NCBI RefSeq assembly: GCF_044466355.1 | Contig: NZ_JBITMQ010000003.1 | Span: forward strand, 372,001 to 436,000 | From: Actinophytocola sp044466355 | Lineage (GTDB): Bacteria; Actinomycetota; Actinomycetes; Mycobacteriales; Pseudonocardiaceae | DNA length: 64,000 nt | Direction: 5' to 3' | Shown here: piece by piece, positions 42,748 to 49,919 of the stretch | How the letters are laid out: every line of letters starts with the position of its first letter | Numbering within the stretch: position 1 is the first letter of the stretch | Translations under genes and position numbers: made by a program | The notes under the pieces: model-generated | The model's input: the letters and a program-made list of their open reading frames with translations, nothing else | Told to the model about the DNA's origin: nothing | Databases searched by the model: none

Positions 42748-43540
42748 GCCGCAGCCACGCCAGCGCCCGCTGAGCGTGGTCGAGCACGGAGACGTGCCCT
42801 TCCCCCGGTACGAGCCGCAGCTCGGCGCCGGGGATGTGGCGTGCCATCCATTCGCCGTGGGCCGCCGGGACCATGCGGTCCTCGGCGCCGTGCACCACCA
42901 GCGTCTTCGCCGTGATCGTGGCCGGGTCGAAGCCCCACGGACGCACGTAGGCGAGGTCGTCGTCGACCGGCGCGGACGGGTCGCCGGCCAGGGCCGGGCC
43001 GACGACCTTGCCGAACCACGACCACGTGCCCTTCAACGCCGCCCAGTCGGCCGCCGTGAAGTCCGGGTCACCACCCTCGGCCGCTTCCCGTGCCGCGCGG
43101 TCGGTCGCTGCCGCCCGCAACGTCGCCGCGCTGTTCGGACCCATGCCCGCGAACCAGTCGAGGCCCGCCGCGCCGAACGGGGCGAGGCCCGAGATCGCGA
43201 CGACCGCGCGCACCCGGTCCGGCAGGAGTGCCGCGCACGCGAGCGCGTGCGGGCCACCACCCGAATGGCCCAGCAGAGCGAAAGTTCCGACACCGAGCGC
43301 GTCCGCGACCGCCTCGACGTCCGCCGCCGCGGACGCGATGTCGCGGCCGGGAGCAGGCGACGATCCGCCGTATCGCGGCCGGTCGTACGACACCCAGCGC
43401 AACCCTGGTTCGAAAAGCGGCTCCGGGGGTAGCCCCGTGTTGGGAGTGCCGTGGTGCCAGAAGACGACGAGGTCGCCCTGCTCGGTGTCGTACGTGTGCA
43501 GCGTCCGCCCGTCCGCGAGACGCAGGTCGGTCTCCTTCAC
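42734..43540 (-). CDS. Alpha/beta hydrolase
   Basis: A 268-residue alpha/beta-fold hydrolase. Nucleophile elbow GHSGGGPHALACA, oxyanion region HHGTPNTG, acid in VHGAEDRMVP and histidine in PGEGHVSVLDHAQ. It resembles proline-iminopeptidase/epoxide-hydrolase-like enzymes; substrate unknown. GTG start at 43540; an upstream open frame lies opposite the DUF4230 gene and is not coding. Confidence 0.75.
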   Translation of the reverse strand: MKETDLRLADGRTLHTYDTEQGDLVVFWHHGTPNTGLPPEPLFEPGLRWVSYDRPRYGGSSPAPGRDIASAAADVEAVADALGVGTFALLGHSGGGPHALACAALLPDRVRAVVAISGLAPFGAAGLDWFAGMGPNSAATLRAAATDRAAREAAEGGDPDFTAADWAALKGTWSWFGKVVGPALAGDPSAPVDDDLAYVRPWGFDPATITAKTLVVHGAEDRMVPAAHGEWMARHIPGAELRLVPGEGHVSVLDHAQRALAWLRLNSA

Positions 43541-43573
43541 GAACCGGCACTGTAGCCGGAACGGGAGGTCATC

Positions 43574-44206
43574 GTGACGGACAGTCCACTGTGGAAGACC
43601 GGGCGGCTCGTGCTGGCCGTGGTCGTCGTCGTGGCCGCGCTGATGTGGCTGGTCGCCCAGGTGCCCGCGCTGAACCCGTTCACGACCGAGACGAAGGACC
43701 GCACCGGTCCCGCCATGCTCCAGTCGGTCCGCGACCTGAGCCAGTACCACGCCGCGGAGGGCGACTTCCAGGTCGTCGTCGACGTCGAGCACGACGTCGC
43801 GTGGGTGCCGGACTTCATCGCCGGGAACCGCGCGCTGTTCGTCGCACGCGGGTCGGTGAGCGCGTACGTGGACCTCGGCAAACTGTCCGAGAAGGCGCTC
43901 ACCGTCGACGAGGAGCGCAGGACGGTCGAGGTCCGCCTGCCAGAGCCGAAGCTCGCCAGGCCGAACATCGACCAGGAGCACACCTACCTGTACTCGCAGG
44001 ACCGCGGCGCGTGGGACCGCGTCAAGTCGCTGTTCGAGGAGTCCGACCAGCGCGAACTGTACGTCCTCGCCGAGAAGCGGATCGACACGGCGGCCAAGGA
44101 GGCCGGCCTGACCGCGCGCGCCGAACGCAACACCCGCCAGATGCTGTCGGGCATGTTCACGTCACTGGGCTACAAGGCGACCTTCCCCGGCGCCGACCGC
44201 ACGTAG
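43574..44206 (+). CDS. DUF4230-domain membrane-anchored protein
   Basis: A 210-residue protein with one N-terminal membrane helix (~11-31, LVLAVVVVVAALMWLVAQVP) and a DUF4230 domain outside the membrane (LQSVRDLSQYHAAEGDFQVV, GSVSAYVDLGKLSEKALTVD). No function is known for the family. GTG start behind GGGAGG. Divergent from the hydrolase gene. Confidence 0.75.
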   Translation: MTDSPLWKTGRLVLAVVVVVAALMWLVAQVPALNPFTTETKDRTGPAMLQSVRDLSQYHAAEGDFQVVVDVEHDVAWVPDFIAGNRALFVARGSVSAYVDLGKLSEKALTVDEERRTVEVRLPEPKLARPNIDQEHTYLYSQDRGAWDRVKSLFEESDQRELYVLAEKRIDTAAKEAGLTARAERNTRQMLSGMFTSLGYKATFPGADRT

Positions 44207-44374
44207 CGGTTGAGTGCCCTGACGCTTTCGGGCCGTTGAGCCTGATTCCGCCGATGATCATGTTCGGTTGTGTGCGGGGTGGGTCGGGTTTCCCTCCAGG
44301 GGCCTCGCCGGACGGGCTGATCTCGGGGAGGGGGCTTCCGAGTTGGTCTCGGGGTTCTTTGGCATGGACGGGTG

Positions 44375-44505
44375 GCCTGCCCTCCCGTCGACCTCCCTCC
44401 GGGCTATCACACCGCGTCAAGGGGCCGTGCTTATGGACGGGGTGTTTCGGGTAGGGCCCCTTGACCGGTGTGATCGGGCTTCGCCAGGTCGACGGGAGGG
44501 CAGGC
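44375..44505. repeat. Large imperfect inverted repeat (about 51-bp arms, 28-bp loop)
   Basis: The left arm 44375-44426 and right arm 44455-44505 share GCCTGCCCTCCCGTCGACCT, ATCACACCG and TCAAGGGGCC, in order, separated by short mismatched blocks of equal length. A transcript would form a long stem with an internal bulge. It could be a degenerate MITE-like element, a non-coding RNA, or a very stable terminator. Confidence 0.7.
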
Positions 44506-44590
44506 AGCCGTCTTTGTGGGCTTGCGCCCGGCTTGTGCACGGGGGCTGGCCCGCTTCGCGGGTACCGGGCGCTGCGCGCCCGGTCGGGGA

Positions 44591-44615
44591 TGTCCTGAAA
44601 GCGTTTTTCAGGGCA
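44591..44615 (-). terminator. Hairpin downstream of the YncE-like gene
   Basis: CCTGAAA (44594-44600) and TTTCAGG (44606-44612) pair around GCGTT and extend outward with one mismatch. It lies 7 bp beyond the stop of the minus-strand gene. It is a shortened relative of the 37268 repeat. Confidence 0.6.
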
Positions 44616-44621
44616 TCGCTC

Positions 44622-45845
44622 CTAGGCCGTCGTGCCGGTCCAGGTGGTGGGGATGTGGCCGATGCGTACGCGCTGTGGGTGGTCGCCCACCGGCACCGAC
44701 GCGATCTTCCTGCCGGTGGCGAAGTCGATCGACGTGACGCGGTCCGAGCCGCTCTCGGAGATCACGCACGCGCTCCCGTCGCCGGACACGGTCGCCCAGT
44801 ACGGCTTCGACGCCGTCACCAGTGGGCCCTCGGCCAGCGTGGCACGGTCGACGACCGTCGCGTAGTCGTCCATCGTCCCGGCCACGCACAGCTTGGTGCC
44901 CGACGGGTTCACCGACAGGCCGTGGTGGCGCGAGTCGTTGATCCACGTGGTGCGGTCCTCGCTGGTCGCGGGGTTCTTCGGCAGCGTCTTGTCGCGCGTG
45001 ACGCGGTCGGTCGCCACGTCGTACTCCAGGAACCCGTTGTAGAACGACACCTGGAAGTACAGCTTCGACCCGTCCGGGGAGAACACCGCGGGCCGCACGG
45101 CGTCCGACAGGTCGTCGCGGCCGAACGCGTCTAGCCGCTGCCGCATGTCGATGACCTTCACCTGCTGGTACGTGGTCGCGTCGGCGACGGTGATGCGGCG
45201 GTCGCCCTTCGTCCAGTCCAGCCACGGGTCGTCGAGCGCGGTGTTGACCTCGCCGATCGACATGTTCCACACGTACCGCCCGCCGCCGGTGAACACGTTC
45301 TCGTGCGGCTTGTCGCCGGTGCCGAACGAACCCAGCTGCCTGCCGGTCGTGATGTCCAGGACGTGCACGTTGTTCGACGTCGACGCGGACACCGCGACCT
45401 TCCTGCCGTCGGGGGAGACGGCCATGTGGTCGGCGCGGAAGCCCGACACCGGGAAGCGCCAGTTCACGCCGCCGTCGGCGAGGTCGATCGACACCACGTC
45501 GGCGAAGCTGGGCCGGGACACGACGACCGCGGACCCGTCGGGCGTGGTGTACATGTCGTCGACGAACTGGTCGTGGCCCTCACCGACGGTTTCGCGGATG
45601 CCGAGGAAGTAGGCGAGCTTGACCGGGTCGAGGTAGATCTCCCGCAGCCGCTCGTCCTTGTCGGGGATGACGTCGATGCGGCCGATCCTGGTGAGGTCGG
45701 GTGTCGAGGCCACGACGTCGGCCGTGCCCTCCCAGTTGTTGCCGACGAGCAGCACCTCCCGCAGCGGTTCCGCGGGGGCGGCGGGTGCGAACACGGTGAT
45801 CGACACGGCGGCGAGCGCGGCCGCGAGCAGGGGACGCCACGTCAT
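44622..45845 (-). CDS. Secreted YncE-like beta-propeller protein
   Basis: A 407-residue exported protein with a signal peptide (1 to ~25) and a YVTN/YncE-type seven-bladed propeller. Blade motifs include MAVSPDGRKVAVSASTSNNV, VHVLDITTGRQLGSFGTG, AVFSPDGSKLYFQVSFYNGF and GLSVNPSGTKLCVAGTMDDY. Such propellers bind ligands or proteins and have no known catalysis. GGAGG precedes the ATG. Divergent from the PucR regulator. Confidence 0.75.
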   Translation of the reverse strand: MTWRPLLAAALAAVSITVFAPAAPAEPLREVLLVGNNWEGTADVVASTPDLTRIGRIDVIPDKDERLREIYLDPVKLAYFLGIRETVGEGHDQFVDDMYTTPDGSAVVVSRPSFADVVSIDLADGGVNWRFPVSGFRADHMAVSPDGRKVAVSASTSNNVHVLDITTGRQLGSFGTGDKPHENVFTGGGRYVWNMSIGEVNTALDDPWLDWTKGDRRITVADATTYQQVKVIDMRQRLDAFGRDDLSDAVRPAVFSPDGSKLYFQVSFYNGFLEYDVATDRVTRDKTLPKNPATSEDRTTWINDSRHHGLSVNPSGTKLCVAGTMDDYATVVDRATLAEGPLVTASKPYWATVSGDGSACVISESGSDRVTSIDFATGRKIASVPVGDHPQRVRIGHIPTTWTGTTA

Positions 45846-45973
45846 CGAAGCCTCCGGGCAGGGAGTGTTACCGTTCGGTAGCTCTCAGCAAACCAGCGGG
45901 TCGCGCGGGCGCGGTAGGCGTTGACCGCCAACGCGCACCACGCCGGTTGTGGTTCGCGCACAAGGCGGTGCAG

Positions 45974-47062
45974 ATGGACGCACTCGGGGTCGTGCTGAAG
46001 TCCCTCGCGGCCGACCCGGCGCTCGTCGACGAGGTGGTCGCCGCGGCCCGCGAGGCGTCGCCGGAGGTCGCGCGCCTGCCGGAGGCCGAGAACCGCCGCC
46101 ACATCGCGGTCGTGGTCGCCGCCGCCATCGCCGCGGTCGAGGACCCGGCGGAACCCGGCGACGAGGTGTTCGCGGCGGCCGAGGCGCTGGGCGCGGACCG
46201 TGCCGCGCAGGGCATCCCGCTCGAGGCGCTGCTGCGTGGCGTGCACGCCGGCCGTACCCGCGCCGTCGACATCGCGGTGGCACAGGCCAACGCCGCGGGC
46301 GTCCCACCGGAGGCGATGCTCGACGCTCTGGTGCGGTTCAGCCGGTACGCGGGCGCGCTGGAGCGGCACGTGATCAGCGGCCACCACCGCGCGGAGCTCA
46401 CCGCCCGCGACGCGCACACCCACGTGCTGCGCAGGCTCCTGCACGGCGCCGACCTGGCCGACGAGGAGATCGCGCGGGCGGGCCTGCGCCCGGACGGGCG
46501 ATACCACTGCGTGCTGACGGATGTCGCCGACCCGGTGCGTGCCCGGACGCTGGAGCGCCGGCTGGCGGCGTACGGCGGTGTCTTCGGCCTGGTGGAGGGG
46601 CGTCTCGCGGGGCTGTCGGTGCGGGCGCCGGTGCCGGCGGACGTGCCGGACCTCGTCGTCGTCGCGCCCGCCGCCGCGCTGGACGAGGTCCGTTCCCGGT
46701 ACGACCTGTGCCTGACCGCCGTCCGGGCCGTACCCGGGACGCGTGGCGTGCGCCAGCTGACCGACCTGGCGGGGGAGACCGCGCTTGCCGCACAGCCACT
46801 CCTGGCCGAACTGCTGGCGGCGGAGTACCTGGGCGCGCTCGACCGGTCGGATCCGTTCCACCGCCAGCTGGTCGGCACCGGGATCGCGTACCTCGACCAC
46901 GGGCAGCGCCTTGACCAGACGGCCGAGGCGCTCCACGTCCACCCCAACACGGTGCGGTACCGGCTGGGCAAGCTCGCCGAGCTGACCGGTGCCCGCCCGA
47001 CCCCGACCACGGTCCCGGAGACCCTCCGCTGGTGGTGGGCGCTACACACCTGGCTCGGCTGA
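45974..47062 (+). CDS. PucR-family helix-turn-helix regulator
   Basis: A 362-residue CdaR/PucR-type regulator. The N-terminal ~160 residues resemble the RsbR/PucR helical sensor region; the C-terminus is the PucR HTH_30 domain: YLDHGQRLDQTAEALHVHPN followed by TVRYRLGKLAELTGARP. ATG 45974 with AAGG upstream is used, with an alternative GTG 6 bp earlier. Its target could be the divergent YncE-like gene. Overlaps the next, convergent gene by 21 bp. Confidence 0.8.
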   Translation: MDALGVVLKSLAADPALVDEVVAAAREASPEVARLPEAENRRHIAVVVAAAIAAVEDPAEPGDEVFAAAEALGADRAAQGIPLEALLRGVHAGRTRAVDIAVAQANAAGVPPEAMLDALVRFSRYAGALERHVISGHHRAELTARDAHTHVLRRLLHGADLADEEIARAGLRPDGRYHCVLTDVADPVRARTLERRLAAYGGVFGLVEGRLAGLSVRAPVPADVPDLVVVAPAAALDEVRSRYDLCLTAVRAVPGTRGVRQLTDLAGETALAAQPLLAELLAAEYLGALDRSDPFHRQLVGTGIAYLDHGQRLDQTAEALHVHPNTVRYRLGKLAELTGARPTPTTVPETLRWWWALHTWLG

Positions 47063-49738
47063 CCGCGCCGCGGCCGCCATCCGGGTGAACACCCCCGGCT
47101 TCGGCAGCGCCTTCGCGAACGTCTTCTGGCGCTCCTCGACCGCGACCCCACCCAGGTCGTCGTCGAAGACGTCGGCGAGCGCCGTCCACAGCCGCTCCCG
47201 GTCACGGCACAGCCTGCCGACGGCCCTGGGCGACGTGAGCGTCACGTCGAAGCCCACGAGCAGCGCCGACTGCCTGACCGCCACGCTCCACACCGAGCCC
47301 ATGGCGTTGTCGCACCGCGGCCCGTCCCGCGGTCCGCGGTCGAGCTCGTGGAGCGCCCGCGCCAGGAAGGCCATCCGGTCGTTGCAGTTGTCGATGTACT
47401 TCTCGGAAACCTCGTTGATCATCTCGATCGAGTCGTTCATCGCGGAACGCAGGTCGCGCAGCGCGGTCTCGCCCACCGCGTTGGCATAGCGGGTGTAGAG
47501 CCCCTCCTGGCTGAAGGTCGGCAGACCGGGCGCCGCGTGGCCGTCGTGGAGTTCCTCGGCGAGGAAGAGGTCCGCGTCGTGCCGGGTGCGCCAGTCGCGG
47601 TGGCTCACCGACAACCGGGCGACCTGCCGCCACGCGCCGCACTCGAGCGCGTGCCACGCCCCGAGGTCCACCGGGGTGCCATCAACCACCTGGCCCGCCT
47701 GGCCCGCCCGGCTCGCCCACAGGTCCGCCATCCGGCGCGCGATCCCGGCGATCAGGCCGACCTGGTAGGACACCAGCTCCCACACGTGTGTCCGCCGTGG
47801 ACGCAGCGGCACCGGCCGGGTCGGCGAGAACGTGACCATCTCGAAGTTGCGGAACTCCGGTGTCCCGCGCAGTGACTCGAGGTCGGGGTCCTCGTAGAGC
47901 AGCCACGACCGCCGCTGCGCGAGGTAGCCGCTGTGGCTCCCGGCCGCCGCCCGGTGGAGGTGGCTGATGGCGAGCTTGCGGAACGGGGTCCGTGAGTCGT
48001 CGACGGCGCGTTCCTTCGGTTCGAGGAGCGGCAGGGCGCAGACGCACGCCACGTTGTAGTGCTCGTGCCAGCTCGCGTGGCCGAACCGGGGGATCAGGGC
48101 GTCGATGGCCCTGCGCAGGCGTTTCTCGGTGGCCGGCCACTCGCGTTCCGCGAGGAGACCGGTGAGCCACGGCGGGGAGGACGCCCACTTCCACACCCGC
48201 TGGTACCGGATCGGCGTCTTCGCCGCCGCCTGCGCCATCGCGCGCCGGAGCACGGCCCAGATCAGCGAGACCTGCAGCCCGCGCAGGGTGACGATGTTCG
48301 CGGAGTCCCGCTGCGCGACGCGGCGGATCCAGCGGGAGTAGCGCGGGTAGTCCGCGATCAGGCGTTCGAACTCGTACTGGCCGAGCGTGCACAGGTACTG
48401 GCGCAGGACGGCGGCACGTTCCTCGCGTTGTTCCGTGGTGTAGGTGCTCAGCTCCGTCGTCCGCAGCACCTCCTCGCGGGTGAGCTCCGTGAACGGCAGG
48501 CATTCCTCCCGGACGAGGGCGCCCACGTCGTAGCGGTCGAACCTGCGCCGGGCCATCTCCCGCAGGTACCCACGCTGGCGCTGGCGCGCGTTCCAGTGCG
48601 GCACGTGCCCGCACTCGCGTTCCCGGAGCCACCACTGTGCTGCGATCCGGTCGCCGTGGCCGAGCATGAGCGCGTGCCGGAACCGGGCGACGAGCAGCGC
48701 GACGCCCTGGTGGCGGTGCGCGCGCGACCGTTCCTCGCCGAAGTCCGCGCCGTTCCACCACCTCGCGAGCCCGACGTTGCCTCGGCTGCAGATCGTGATC
48801 ACGTCGTCGTAGGTGACGAGCGCGTCGAGGTGCATGTTCAGCCGTTCCTGCAGCTGCGCGATCTCCAGCCGGATGTACACGTTGGCCGGGTCCAGCCGCA
48901 GCGCCCGGTAGAACTCGGAGAGCGCCTGGTCGAACCGGCGGTCCGCCTGGAACTGGTGCGCGCGCTGGTAGGCGTCGAAGAGTTCGGTGGGGAAGGCGTA
49001 GCCCCACCAGCTCGCCCACTGCGGGCGGCGCTTGCAGATCCGGCTCCGCGGGAAGATCTGCGCGGCGACGGAGTTCGCCGCCCGTTCCAGCACCCGGTCC
49101 CAGGTGGTGTCCTCGATGATCAGGGGCGCGGCCGCGAACTTGGGCAGCCGCATCAGCTCGACCACCAGCTTCGGCCGGTCGGAGTCGGCGACGGTGCCGG
49201 TGACCCGGTACGCCGCGGGGGGTCGCAGCAGTCGCAACGCGCGTGCGGCGACCTTCCACCAGCTCGCCGCGGCCGCCTCGCCCACGTGCTCCACGACCTG
49301 GAGGAAGTCGTACGAGCCCGCGGCGCCGGGCAGTGCGGCCGGACTGTAGATGCGTGACTCGGTGAGCTTGCGGGTGAACCCAGCGGTCAGCTCTCGCGTG
49401 GACGGCGCGGTGCCCGTGCGGTTGTCGGTGAACTCGGTGACGTCGACGTGCAGGCCCCGCAGCGCGCTGCCCTCGATCCTGGCGCGCCCGAACGAGTACA
49501 TCGCGAGCAACGCGGTCAGCACGAGCAACGCGGGCTGGACGACCACCCATGTGACCGTCGTGGACACCGCGGTGGGCGCCGCGGGCGCCGGGCGGTCCGA
49601 CACCAGCAGGTACGGCCCGACGATGAGCGCCGCACCCGCGAGCACGCACCCGGCCAGGCCGAACCACCACAGCCACGGCCGTGCCTTGGGCAGGTCGGCG
49701 GTGGTCGCCCGCGCCGCCGGATCGCCGGTCCTGGACAT
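47042..49738 (-). CDS. Large TPR-containing membrane protein of unknown function
   Basis: An 898-residue protein. It has a short cytoplasmic N-terminus, two membrane helices (~23-45 and ~64-85), a mixed alpha/beta region (~95-240), a TPR stretch (~255-335: AYQRAHQFQADRRFDQALSE, YRALRLDPANVYIRLEIAQL) and a long helical, Arg- and Trp-rich remainder. No catalytic motif is recognised. AAGGGG lies upstream of ATG 49738; the longer open frame before it is not coding. It may be an assembly or signalling scaffold, which is a guess. Confidence 0.6.
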   Translation of the reverse strand: MSRTGDPAARATTADLPKARPWLWWFGLAGCVLAGAALIVGPYLLVSDRPAPAAPTAVSTTVTWVVVQPALLVLTALLAMYSFGRARIEGSALRGLHVDVTEFTDNRTGTAPSTRELTAGFTRKLTESRIYSPAALPGAAGSYDFLQVVEHVGEAAAASWWKVAARALRLLRPPAAYRVTGTVADSDRPKLVVELMRLPKFAAAPLIIEDTTWDRVLERAANSVAAQIFPRSRICKRRPQWASWWGYAFPTELFDAYQRAHQFQADRRFDQALSEFYRALRLDPANVYIRLEIAQLQERLNMHLDALVTYDDVITICSRGNVGLARWWNGADFGEERSRAHRHQGVALLVARFRHALMLGHGDRIAAQWWLRERECGHVPHWNARQRQRGYLREMARRRFDRYDVGALVREECLPFTELTREEVLRTTELSTYTTEQREERAAVLRQYLCTLGQYEFERLIADYPRYSRWIRRVAQRDSANIVTLRGLQVSLIWAVLRRAMAQAAAKTPIRYQRVWKWASSPPWLTGLLAEREWPATEKRLRRAIDALIPRFGHASWHEHYNVACVCALPLLEPKERAVDDSRTPFRKLAISHLHRAAAGSHSGYLAQRRSWLLYEDPDLESLRGTPEFRNFEMVTFSPTRPVPLRPRRTHVWELVSYQVGLIAGIARRMADLWASRAGQAGQVVDGTPVDLGAWHALECGAWRQVARLSVSHRDWRTRHDADLFLAEELHDGHAAPGLPTFSQEGLYTRYANAVGETALRDLRSAMNDSIEMINEVSEKYIDNCNDRMAFLARALHELDRGPRDGPRCDNAMGSVWSVAVRQSALLVGFDVTLTSPRAVGRLCRDRERLWTALADVFDDDLGGVAVEERQKTFAKALPKPGVFTRMAAAARSAEPGV

Positions 49739-49919
49739 CGGAGCCCCTTGTGTCCTCGGTTCCCGAGGGATCGGGTCGATCAGGGCGACCGTTAGCGGCT
49801 CCGTCGCGTTGTCCAGGAACTGTCCTTCGCTCCCGCAACTTTTGTTGAGCCTGAACAGACTTTCGTTGTTACCGTGCGAAAGGTTGCGTGCTCGGCCAAC
49901 GGCGGCGGAAGGCGGATCC

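Larger units (their letters stand above)
44207..44621. other. 415-bp non-coding stretch
   Basis: No credible ORF. It begins with a copy of the dispersed repeat (TGCCCTGACGCTTTCGGGCC, from 44216), continues with the large inverted repeat at 44375-44505, and ends with a hairpin at 44591-44615. Convergent flanking genes (DUF4230 and YncE-like) mean no promoter is required here. Confidence 0.6.

Noticed and set aside
49350..49919. 190-codon extension of the FAD oxidoreductase
   Set aside because: Runs antisense to the TPR membrane gene; ATG 49920 has a ribosome binding site and a Tat signal.
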